Shown: in pieces, positions 39,696-48,034 of the stretch
Layout: every line of letters begins with the position of its first letter
Numbering within the stretch: the first letter of the stretch is position 1
Source of the DNA: Spirochaetales bacterium
GTDB taxonomy: Bacteria; Spirochaetota; Spirochaetia; UBA9216
DNA: 64,000 bases
Reading direction: 5' to 3'
Assembly (NCBI GenBank): GCA_016342585.1
Contig: JAEINK010000011.1
Location: forward strand, 1-64,000
Position numbers and translations under genes: made by a program
Notes under the pieces: model-generated
Told to the model about the DNA's origin: nothing
Seen by the model: the letters and a program-made list of their open reading frames with translations, nothing else
Databases searched by the model: none

Positions 39696-41723
39696 ATGAA
39701 GGGGTATATCGGCAGGATCTTAAGTATAGATCTATCGTCCGGGGAGTGGAAGGCAGAAACTGTAGGTGATGATGTTTATGAGAAATTCCTTTCCGGTGTG
39801 GGTCTGGGGGCCTGGTATCTCTATCAGAATATCCCCGCCGGGGCTGATCCTATGGGGCCGGAAAATATCCTGGGTTTTACATCCGGTCTTTTAACCGGGA
39901 CGGGCACCGTCATGACAGGAAGGTGGATGGCCATGTGTAAATCCCCCCTCACGGGCGGATGGGGAGATTCCAACTGCGGCGGTAATCTGGCCCCGGCTAT
40001 AAAGCAATGCGGGTATGATGCGATCTTCATAAAGGGACAATCGAAAAAACCGGTCTACATTTTCATCGACAACAAGGGACCGGTCATTAAGGATGCCTCC
40101 GCGTATTGGGGGCTGGATACGGTGGAAGCCGAAGAGAGACTGATAAAGGATAACTGGAATAAGAAGAAGCCTTCTGTGGCTGTTATAGGGCCTGCGTCGG
40201 AAAAGCTCTCCCTTATCTCGGGGATTTCAAACGATGGGGGGCGCTTTGCCGCCCGCTCCGGGGTTGGGGCTGTTATGGGCTCCAAGGGTTTGAAAGCCCT
40301 GGTCCTGGCAGGGACAAAGGCGGTGACCTGTGAGAATCCTGAGGCTATAAAAATCTTAACGAAAGAGTATGCCCGTAAAGTGCGAAAATCCAACGCCCCG
40401 GGGATCATGGGGGGATGGGCCATGGCTGTGATGGGCAAACTCCTGGGATCCATGAAGTCCGTTGTACCTATTGACGGTATCATGACAGTCATGCTCCTGA
40501 AAAAATGGGGGACGGTCATGAACAACACCATGGCCATTCAGAATGGGGATGCTCCTTTAAAAAACTGGAGTGGATCGGATAAAGACTACAAGGGGAAATA
40601 TTCATCCTCCCTGAATCCTGACAAATTCATTGCCCGCGAGGAGCGAAAGTACCACTGCAGCTCCTGTATCGTTGGCTGTGGAGGCATCTGTTCTATCAAG
40701 GATATACGGGATGGAAAATATTCTCACACCCATAAACCCGAGTATGAGACGGCCATGTGTTTCGGCGGACTCCTGATGAGTAAAGACACGGACTCCATAT
40801 TCTATGCGAATGAGATCTGTAATCGATCCGGTCTCGATTCCATCTCCGCAGGCGGAGTGATTGCTTTTGCCATTGAGTGTTATGAAAATGGTATTCTCAC
40901 TAAAGAGGATACGGGTGGGCTTGAACTTACCTGGGGGAATTCTGATTCTATTATCAGCCTTCTTGAAAAGATAGCTGCCAGGGAGGAGGGGATTGGTGCC
41001 CTCCTGGCCGATGGTGTGAAACGGGCAGCCGAAAAGATCGGGAAAGGGTCTGAACGCTTTGCTGTGCATGCGGGAGGGCAGGAGTTGCCCATGCATGATC
41101 CTAAGATCGATCCTATGCTCGGGGCTGTCTACAGTGCGGATCCCACACCGGGAAGGCATACCACAAGTTCCGGAGTCTATTATACAACATCCGCTCTCTG
41201 GGAGAAAATTTCCTGGCTTCCCCGATTCAGGATGTATCCTAAGGCGAAGGAGTATATAAATCATGATGAGGTGTCACTTAAAAATGTGGCCTACACCAGC
41301 TACAAAATGCTCATTGATGGAACGGGATCCTGTTATTATGCCATGCTTATGGGGGTCAATCACTATAAGATATTTGATTATCTGAATCATGCTACCGGCT
41401 GGAATTTAAGTGCAGATGAGTATATCGAGATTGGGAAGAGGATGCAGAATATGCGTCAGCTCTTTAATATCAAACAGGGCGTCGATCCGGCCTCTTTTAT
41501 AATGCATGCCCGGGCAACCGGGGAGGAACCCTTGATATCCGGACATAATGAAGGACTCAAGCTGGACATTCAGGCTCTGGCTGAATCCTATAGAAGGGCC
41601 TGGGGCTGGGATGAAATTACGGCGGTTCCCACCAGTGAGACTCTGGAAAAATTCGGACTTAAAGAGCTTGTGGTTGTTGGTGGAGAGACGGCTGGTTCAG
41701 AGAGAGAGGTAACAAATGGCTGA
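39696..41723 (+). CDS. Aldehyde:ferredoxin oxidoreductase family tungsten/molybdenum enzyme
   Basis: MKGYIGRILSIDLSSGEWKAE, GRWMAMCKSPLTGGWGDSNCGG, CSSCIVGCGGICS, FAVHAGGQELPMHDPK. Confidence 0.95.
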   Translation: MKGYIGRILSIDLSSGEWKAETVGDDVYEKFLSGVGLGAWYLYQNIPAGADPMGPENILGFTSGLLTGTGTVMTGRWMAMCKSPLTGGWGDSNCGGNLAPAIKQCGYDAIFIKGQSKKPVYIFIDNKGPVIKDASAYWGLDTVEAEERLIKDNWNKKKPSVAVIGPASEKLSLISGISNDGGRFAARSGVGAVMGSKGLKALVLAGTKAVTCENPEAIKILTKEYARKVRKSNAPGIMGGWAMAVMGKLLGSMKSVVPIDGIMTVMLLKKWGTVMNNTMAIQNGDAPLKNWSGSDKDYKGKYSSSLNPDKFIAREERKYHCSSCIVGCGGICSIKDIRDGKYSHTHKPEYETAMCFGGLLMSKDTDSIFYANEICNRSGLDSISAGGVIAFAIECYENGILTKEDTGGLELTWGNSDSIISLLEKIAAREEGIGALLADGVKRAAEKIGKGSERFAVHAGGQELPMHDPKIDPMLGAVYSADPTPGRHTTSSGVYYTTSALWEKISWLPRFRMYPKAKEYINHDEVSLKNVAYTSYKMLIDGTGSCYYAMLMGVNHYKIFDYLNHATGWNLSADEYIEIGKRMQNMRQLFNIKQGVDPASFIMHARATGEEPLISGHNEGLKLDIQALAESYRRAWGWDEITAVPTSETLEKFGLKELVVVGGETAGSEREVTNG

Positions 41724-41955
41724 TAAAAACAAACGACCGATTGTAAATATAAAAGAGTGTATGGCCTGTCGCATATGTGTTTCTACCTGTCCTTTCAGCT
41801 GCCTGCAAGAGAGCCGGACAGGTTTGGATCGATACAACAAGGCCTACCCGGAGCTTCTGTCTCCCGATACCTGCACTGCCTGCGGATTATGTGCCAGGGC
41901 CTGTCCGGTGGATGCGATTACCATGAATGTCCCTGCTGGCCCCTCCGTGGCATGA
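41716..41955 (+). CDS. 2x[4Fe-4S] ferredoxin
   Basis: CMACRICVSTCPFSC and CTACGLCARACPVDA; overlaps the AOR stop. Confidence 0.88.
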   Translation: MADKNKRPIVNIKECMACRICVSTCPFSCLQESRTGLDRYNKAYPELLSPDTCTACGLCARACPVDAITMNVPAGPSVA

Positions 41956-42185
41956 AGGTCAAATTATACGCCCCCCCTTTCTGTGATCATAGCGGGATCG
42001 ATGATCATGGATTTCTGGAACTGAAGGCGGGGGCCAGGCTGAAGGATCTATATTCCATAATAAAAGTACCCCTCCTGGTGAGGCCGGTTCTGATCACTTC
42101 GGTTAATTATGAAAAATCCGGTTTGCTGTGCAAGCTTGAAGATGGCGATACGGTGAGTATTTTCTGGCCCCTGTCGGGGGGGTGA
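41952..42185 (+). CDS. MoaD/ThiS-like ubiquitin-fold sulfur-carrier protein (77 aa, C-terminal GG)
   Basis: In-frame ATG inside ORF 41757..42185 with ATGA overlap to the ferredoxin stop; MKVKLYAPPFCDHSG...EDGDTVSIFWPLSGG. Confidence 0.8.
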   Translation: MKVKLYAPPFCDHSGIDDHGFLELKAGARLKDLYSIIKVPLLVRPVLITSVNYEKSGLLCKLEDGDTVSIFWPLSGG

Positions 42186-42285
42186 GCTTCCGCGACAGGG
42201 GCCATAGGTACCGAACCTCTGTGTTTTTAACTTAGGCTGCGGGAATGGCTCTTCTTTTGGCAGATATCCATTCCTGTAAAGGCAT

Positions 42286-42326
42286 AAAAAGCCCCCGGAA
42301 AGTATAAAACAGACTGGGGGCTTTTC
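42286..42326. terminator. Bidirectional rho-independent terminator between convergent operons
   Basis: AAAAAGCCCCC...GGGGGCTTTT (stems 42291-42296/42316-42321). Confidence 0.75.
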
Positions 42327-42367
42327 TCATTCATGAGATTTTTTAACGGGCTGTCCCTTTGTAAAAA

Positions 42368-42817
42368 TCATCCATCCAGTTTTTTCAGCAGATTCCCGAC
42401 TTTTGTCACATGACCGCTCTCCTGATTGTAGAGCATCTGAAAGAGGTCTGCCACATCGGCATTCAGATTTGTCATGGTGGCAATACTGGCGTAAAAATCC
42501 CGGGTGTTCTTCTCCCTGCCCAGGGCAGTATTCAGGATCTCCCTTTCAGTTGTTGTTGCCGAAATACTACGGTTCTGAATAAGCTTGTCCATACTCTCTG
42601 TGTCCAGGCCGGAAACAGCCGTGTTGTCGGCAGAGGCCAGAATATCGGTCAGCCGCTGTTCATGTTTGATCTCCTCCTGCTCAAGAATCGCAAGGAGTTC
42701 CTTCACGGCCTGCCCGTCGACTTTGGCCGCTGATTCCCGGTAGAAGTTCATGGATTCATGTTCAATCCTGATGGAGTATTTCAGTATATCGGTAACATTC
42801 ATTTCTCCAGAGCTCAT
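42368..42817 (-). CDS. Ferritin-like/rubrerythrin-type diiron protein
   Basis: IRIEHESMNFYRESA, EEIKHEQRL, ALGREKNTRDFYASIA, ESGHVTKV. Confidence 0.78.
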   Translation of the reverse strand: MSSGEMNVTDILKYSIRIEHESMNFYRESAAKVDGQAVKELLAILEQEEIKHEQRLTDILASADNTAVSGLDTESMDKLIQNRSISATTTEREILNTALGREKNTRDFYASIATMTNLNADVADLFQMLYNQESGHVTKVGNLLKKLDG

Positions 42818-44655
42818 CTTTCTTCTCCTTTTTTCAGATAACGATCAATCCCGATGGCCGCAAGGTGGCCGTTGGCGATTCCGCTTATGACATCAGGTCC
42901 TTTGACGATGTCGCCTCCGGCAAAAAGCCAGGGCATGTTTTTAACCTGATAATCCGGATCCGTGGCGATTTGTCTTCGCGGTGTGTACTCCAGTGTGGAA
43001 TTCAGCTCTTCGGGGATGTATGTCAAATCCGATGCCTGGCCGATGGATTCAATTATCATATCGGCTTCATAGAATTTTTTATCTTCCAGATCGAACTTCG
43101 GGCTGAATCTTCCCTCTTCGTCGAAGATATGGAGGCATTTTGCCACTTCAAGTCCTTTCATGCTCCCATCGCTGTTCAGCTCGATCTTCTGTGGTCCGTA
43201 GGCCGGGGTTATGACAGCCCCCTCTTCCCGGGATTCTATCACCTCTTCTTCATCGGCGAGCATGCCGTCGCTCGGTTCAAGGCAGGTGGCCGTAACATCG
43301 ACTTTACCATATTTCTTTCGCTGAAGCCTTGCCATCGACCGGGTGATATCCATGGCAACATTCCCGCCTCCGATGACCACAACTTTTTCTGGAACGTATA
43401 TCTCTTCACCAAGGCTTATTTTTCTTAAAAGTTCAATTGATTGATATACCCTTTCGTGGTCCGAGTTTTCAATCCTTGTGGAGCGTCCAAGGTGGAGTCC
43501 CGTTCCGGCGAAAACCGCATCATAGTTCTCTTTCAGCTCTTCCAGGGTGATATCCTTGCCGACACGTATCCCTGTTTTTATCTCTACACCGATGGATTTT
43601 ATGTAATCAATATCTTTGTCTATCATTTCATAGGGGAGACGGTATTCGGGGATTCCGTATCGCATCATACCGCCGGCTTCGGGCAGTTCCTCATAGATTG
43701 TAACCTCATAACCCATATTAGCCAGGTAGTGGGCGGCCGAAAGACCTGAAGGGCCGGCACCGACAATCCCAACCTTCTTCCCGTTTTTCTGAATGCTTTC
43801 CGTACCGAGTATCTTCCTGTATTTCTCAGATTCAACATTGTCGGCGATATACCGCTTCAGCCATCTGATGGAAATCGCATCGCCCTTATTCCCAATAGAG
43901 CAGACGGTTTCACATTTATGGGTACAAATTCTGCCACAGACTTCGGGGAGGGGATTGGTTTCATAGAGGATCCGTAAACCCTCTTCCATATCATCTTCCC
44001 TGATAGCCTTGATATAGGAGGGGATTCCCATGTGGGCGGGGCAGGTAGCTGTACAAATTCCGCATTCAACACATCTGTCCGCCTCTTTCAAGGCCTGTTC
44101 GCGGGAGTAACCCTTCATCATTTCAATGAACGAGGTGCTCCTCTCCTCCGGCTTCAGGTGGTCCATCGCCACCCTTTCGGGTGGTGTCAGATCATAGTTT
44201 TCCGGTTTCCGGTAACCCTCTTCAACATTATCCCAGTATTTTTTGTCTGCCCCGATTATAAATCTGTAATCCTCCGGGCTGCCGTTGACTCCGCCTTCGT
44301 TTTCCCCCTCTACAGACCAGCGGAACCTGTTGGTCATACTAAGTGAGTTTGTTGTGCAGATATCAACACACAGGGCACACCAGCAGCAACGGCCATAATC
44401 GATTCTTGGTCTGAGACCCGAGTCGCCATCCTTGGCTTCGATTCCCACTACCGGGACCATGTCTATGGCTGCATTCTGGCATATCTCTTCGCAAGTGCCG
44501 CATCCAATACACTTCTCTATGTCATTCTTATGAAAGCCCCTGTACCTCTCCGACCCCTCTTTTTTTTCGGGGTGTCGCATGGTTACAGGCTCTTTTATAA
44601 TATTTTTCCATACGGTAAAGGGGTATAGTACGTCTTTCCAGCTTGAATTGCTCAT
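42814..44655 (-). CDS. NuoI-like 4Fe-4S ferredoxin fused to GltD-type NAD(P)H-dependent FAD oxidoreductase
   Basis: CIGCGTCEEICQ, CCWCALCVDIC, CVECGICTATCP, CGRICTHKCETVC; GAGPSGLSAAHYLA (FAD), VVIGGGNVAMDITRSM (NAD(P)H). Confidence 0.9.
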   Translation of the reverse strand: MSNSSWKDVLYPFTVWKNIIKEPVTMRHPEKKEGSERYRGFHKNDIEKCIGCGTCEEICQNAAIDMVPVVGIEAKDGDSGLRPRIDYGRCCWCALCVDICTTNSLSMTNRFRWSVEGENEGGVNGSPEDYRFIIGADKKYWDNVEEGYRKPENYDLTPPERVAMDHLKPEERSTSFIEMMKGYSREQALKEADRCVECGICTATCPAHMGIPSYIKAIREDDMEEGLRILYETNPLPEVCGRICTHKCETVCSIGNKGDAISIRWLKRYIADNVESEKYRKILGTESIQKNGKKVGIVGAGPSGLSAAHYLANMGYEVTIYEELPEAGGMMRYGIPEYRLPYEMIDKDIDYIKSIGVEIKTGIRVGKDITLEELKENYDAVFAGTGLHLGRSTRIENSDHERVYQSIELLRKISLGEEIYVPEKVVVIGGGNVAMDITRSMARLQRKKYGKVDVTATCLEPSDGMLADEEEVIESREEGAVITPAYGPQKIELNSDGSMKGLEVAKCLHIFDEEGRFSPKFDLEDKKFYEADMIIESIGQASDLTYIPEELNSTLEYTPRRQIATDPDYQVKNMPWLFAGGDIVKGPDVISGIANGHLAAIGIDRYLKKGEER

Positions 44656-44690
44656 TTCTGTCTATCCCTCCTGTTGTTTACTTTCATCTT

Positions 44691-45872
44691 CTATCTCTCC
44701 ACTTCCGGCGGATAGGTGTGGATGGATACCAGGGTTCCCGCCACATCCGCGACATTGCAGTTTACAAGCATCTTTTCCGCCAGGGTTACGGCATGAGTAT
44801 AGCTTGGTCCCCTCACATTTATCCTGCGGGGGTACCCAGACCCATCGGTAACCACATAGTACCCATATTCACCACGGGTGCATTCGGCCTTCACATAGGT
44901 CTCTCCTGCGGGAATTTTCCAATGGAGCATGCTTGGCAGTTTGGCCTTGAACTCTCCTGTTTCCGGCGTCTGATCGATAATCTGACGAATCAGATTGATC
45001 GAAAGAAGGGTGTCCCTCCAGCGGAGTCTGGCCCTGGCAAAGACATCAGAGTCTGTTTCCGTCAGGGTTTCAAACTCAAGAGCCGGGTATTTTGCATAAG
45101 GATTATCCTTTCGAATATCCCTGGGGATACCGGCTGCTCTGGCATTGGGGCCGGTGATTCCATACTCATCCACCCACTCGGGGTTGATATACCCGAGACC
45201 CCGGGTTCTTGTTTTGAAGACCACATTATTGAACATAACCCTTTCCACATCGTAGAGGATGGTTTCGATCTCTTTCAGGGTTTCGATCATCCTCCCCTTG
45301 AATCCGGGAGGAAGATTGTCCCTGACGCCTCCGGGGATTATGTAGATATGATAGATCCTTGCTCCCGAGAGTTCCTCGAACATGCTTAAAACTTTGTCCC
45401 GGCAGTAGAGGGTCCACTGCCCAATTATTCCCATCCCGAGGGAACCGGCCTGGCCGCCTATCCACATAAGGTAGGACTGAAGCCTTGCCATTTCCATAAT
45501 AAGGGTTCTGATCCACTGGGCGTTATCGGGGATCTCAATACCGGCGAGCTCTTCGAGGGCCGCAGCGTAGCAGTATTCATTAAAGTCCGGTTCGGGGACA
45601 CAGATTCGGCACACCAGGGGGAAATTGTTGATAAATCTCCGGCGCTCCATGAGTTTTTCAAATCCGCGATGGAGATACCCCACATGGGTTTTTGATTCCA
45701 TCACCTCATCCCCCAGGAGGGTTAATTCGAGAGACATGTTTCCCGTGATTCCGGGGTGCTGGGGACCCTGCCACACCTTTACATATTTTCCGCTGGAAAG
45801 ATCGATATCGATCGAACCGTCGGGTTGATTTTCAGGGAAGAGTTCCCTGTTCTTTACTCCATAATCAAGCAT
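44691..45872 (-). CDS. NuoD/MbxL-like large subunit of a complex-I-like oxidoreductase
   Basis: GPQHPGITGNMSLELTLLGDEVMESKTHVGYLHRGFEKLMERR; lacks the C-terminal NiFe DPCxxC motif. Confidence 0.9.
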   Translation of the reverse strand: MLDYGVKNRELFPENQPDGSIDIDLSSGKYVKVWQGPQHPGITGNMSLELTLLGDEVMESKTHVGYLHRGFEKLMERRRFINNFPLVCRICVPEPDFNEYCYAAALEELAGIEIPDNAQWIRTLIMEMARLQSYLMWIGGQAGSLGMGIIGQWTLYCRDKVLSMFEELSGARIYHIYIIPGGVRDNLPPGFKGRMIETLKEIETILYDVERVMFNNVVFKTRTRGLGYINPEWVDEYGITGPNARAAGIPRDIRKDNPYAKYPALEFETLTETDSDVFARARLRWRDTLLSINLIRQIIDQTPETGEFKAKLPSMLHWKIPAGETYVKAECTRGEYGYYVVTDGSGYPRRINVRGPSYTHAVTLAEKMLVNCNVADVAGTLVSIHTYPPEVER

Positions 45873-46414
45873 TATTTTTCTCCTTCACTAGGGTAAAGTT
45901 TTTCTTTCATGTGATCGGAAGGATCGTTGGTACTTCGGCCTTCCCTGGGGAAGTAGGTTTCTTCGGAATATTTCTTTGTGTCGAAGTCCCTTCGGTAGGG
46001 TGGTATATCATCCCAATATTCGAGGATCAGGGGATCGTTGATCTCCGGACTCCCGGGAAAGTCTATCCCGAACATCTCATGGAGCTCTCTCTGATAGGTC
46101 TTTGCCGCCGGCCAGAGATGATGAGCCGATTGCATTTCCGACTCTTCCGGCCAGACGCTTCGATCAATAAAAGTTCTTACCCCTATCGACTTTTTCAAGG
46201 TCGGATTATTCAACAGGTAGGTCAGTTGAAATTGATTATCTTCCAGCCAGTCTACTGCTGTCAGGAGGATGAGATGTTTGAATCCTTCATACTCTTTCAG
46301 GTAGGTAAGAAGGCTTACGGTATCTTTTTTTTCACAGGTGATATAGTACCCGTGGTCTGTAGTCACTTTTGAAAGCGTGAACTGCTTCCTGACATTTTCT
46401 ACAATGGTATCCAT
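45872..46414 (-). CDS. NuoC-like (30 kDa) subunit
   Basis: WPAAKTYQRELHEMFGIDFPGSPEINDPLILEYWDDIPPYRRDFD. Confidence 0.88.
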   Translation of the reverse strand: MDTIVENVRKQFTLSKVTTDHGYYITCEKKDTVSLLTYLKEYEGFKHLILLTAVDWLEDNQFQLTYLLNNPTLKKSIGVRTFIDRSVWPEESEMQSAHHLWPAAKTYQRELHEMFGIDFPGSPEINDPLILEYWDDIPPYRRDFDTKKYSEETYFPREGRSTNDPSDHMKEKLYPSEGEK

Positions 46415-46423
46415 ATTTCCCCC

Positions 46424-47089
46424 TTACCAGCTGTAGTCCGGCATATCCCAGGATTTGATGATCTTCTTCTGGTTAGCCTTATACCATTCATAATTTTCTG
46501 CATATTCATTGGCCCCTTCACCGCGGCCTTCCTTGATCCTTTTTTTCAAAAGTTCGATGGCATCAAGGAGTGCTTCGGGCCTGGGCATGCAACCTGTTAT
46601 GTAGACATCGACAGGAATGTAGTGATCGAGACGATTAATCGTGTTGTATGAATCCCAGTACATGCCGCCATTGATTGTACAGCTGCAGAGTCCAATCACC
46701 CATTTCGGTCCCTGAATCTGCTCATAACTCCGGACTATCCGCTTGATCGTTTTTATGGAGGCATAGCCTCCGATGACGAATACTGTCGATTGTCTCGGGG
46801 TTGCCCGCCAGGCCACACCGTACCGGTAGGCATCATACATGGGGCTGGAGAGGGGGCGCATCTCAATCGCCCCGCAGCCGGTACCGAAAGCCAGGATATA
46901 AATGGATTCCGCCCGGCACCAGTTCATAAATTTTTCCAGCGGTGCGATCTTTGAAGGAGGATGTACCTTCGGCTTCGCGTCAGCGAAGTAATCCTTCATG
47001 GGATCTACTTCGAACTCTTCCCCTTCGGGGGAGACCACAATCCTTTTTTCCAGATCGGCAAACCGTTTTTTGTAGTTCATCTTTGCCAT
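46424..47089 (-). CDS. NuoB-like (small, PSST) Fe-S subunit
   Basis: GTGCGAIEMRPLSSPMYDAYRYGV, GLCSCTINGGMY, YITGCMPRPEALLDAI. Confidence 0.92.
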   Translation of the reverse strand: MAKMNYKKRFADLEKRIVVSPEGEEFEVDPMKDYFADAKPKVHPPSKIAPLEKFMNWCRAESIYILAFGTGCGAIEMRPLSSPMYDAYRYGVAWRATPRQSTVFVIGGYASIKTIKRIVRSYEQIQGPKWVIGLCSCTINGGMYWDSYNTINRLDHYIPVDVYITGCMPRPEALLDAIELLKKRIKEGRGEGANEYAENYEWYKANQKKIIKSWDMPDYSW

Positions 47090-47092
47090 AAT

Positions 47093-48034
47093 TTAATACC
47101 TTATACTCGCTATAATGACTGAAATAACACCTATAATCAGAGGCCACTTGATAAAGAAGCGTATGCTCTGATCCACCCTGAATCGCGGAAATGAGACTCC
47201 CACGAAGACCGACCACATATAGACGAAGAAGGTCTTTAAGAAGAATACGACAAAGGTGAGGATGTATGAGTCGTAAAGTGCGACTCCTCCGAAGAAGAGG
47301 TTGACGTAAAGAATTGTCTTGGCCACGGGGAAGATAGTCCTGTTGGTCATCAGCATGGCCAGGAACTGGGATTGATATTCGGTAGGAGGTCCTACGGGGA
47401 TCTCCTGGGGAGCCAGTACAATATCGAAGGGAGAACGCATCATGGAGCCCAGGAAGGCCAGCATGGCCGCCGCGGTGGCGACAGGGTTTGTGAAGAGGGT
47501 CCAGTTCAGGACACCGCCCTGCTGAGCTGCCACGATCTCTGTGATATTGATTGACTGATACTGGGTTGCGATTGAATAGATGGCCAGCATAAGGGATATC
47601 TCGAAGGCCGATGTCTGGGCCAGTCCACGGGTTACAGCTATGGCCGAATAGGGGTGACCTGCTTCTCCACCACCGAGGGCCATTCCCAGGGTTCCCAGAA
47701 AGATGAAGTAAGATACCAGTACAAGGTCCCCTGCAAAGGAGAAGCTCTGAAAGAATGGTGCTCCATAGATTATGGGTATGAAGATCAGTATCCCTGCTCC
47801 TCCTGTAAAACGGAAGACCGGGCCCAGATAAAACATGACACCGTGGGAAATGGATGTCCTCGTTGCCCACTGGCGAATAATATTGAAATAAGGCTGTAAG
47901 AGCCGGATGCCGATTCTCTTTCCCACCCGGGCATAGATTTTTCCGATTATGCCCTGAAGAATAAGACCGTAGTTTATGGTGAAAAAGATGGTCAGCGCCG
48001 CAAAGAGTATTTTAATAGGATCGAAGTCGGCCAT
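47093..48034 (-). CDS. NuoH-like membrane subunit
   Basis: KIYARVGKRIGIRLLQPYFNIIRQ, SPFDIVLAPQEIPVGPPTEYQSQ. Confidence 0.9.
   Translation of the reverse strand: MADFDPIKILFAALTIFFTINYGLILQGIIGKIYARVGKRIGIRLLQPYFNIIRQWATRTSISHGVMFYLGPVFRFTGGAGILIFIPIIYGAPFFQSFSFAGDLVLVSYFIFLGTLGMALGGGEAGHPYSAIAVTRGLAQTSAFEISLMLAIYSIATQYQSINITEIVAAQQGGVLNWTLFTNPVATAAAMLAFLGSMMRSPFDIVLAPQEIPVGPPTEYQSQFLAMLMTNRTIFPVAKTILYVNLFFGGVALYDSYILTFVVFFLKTFFVYMWSVFVGVSFPRFRVDQSIRFFIKWPLIIGVISVIIASIRY

Noticed and set aside
40602-41264. 220-aa minus ORF antisense to the AOR gene
   Set aside because: Shadow ORF opposite a well-supported AOR coding sequence; no recognisable motifs.
44643-45389. 248-aa plus ORF antisense to nuoD
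   Set aside because: Shadow ORF opposite the complex-I large subunit; no motif support.
46980-47870. 296-aa minus-strand ORF overlapping nuoH and nuoB
   Set aside because: Alternative-frame ORF entirely inside clearly homologous nuoH; its composition (many Arg/His/Pro) is typical of an out-of-frame translation.
44691-48034. Possible membrane-bound NiFe hydrogenase (Mbh)
   Set aside because: The large subunit lacks the C-terminal Ni-ligand cysteine pair, so hydrogenase activity is not supported.
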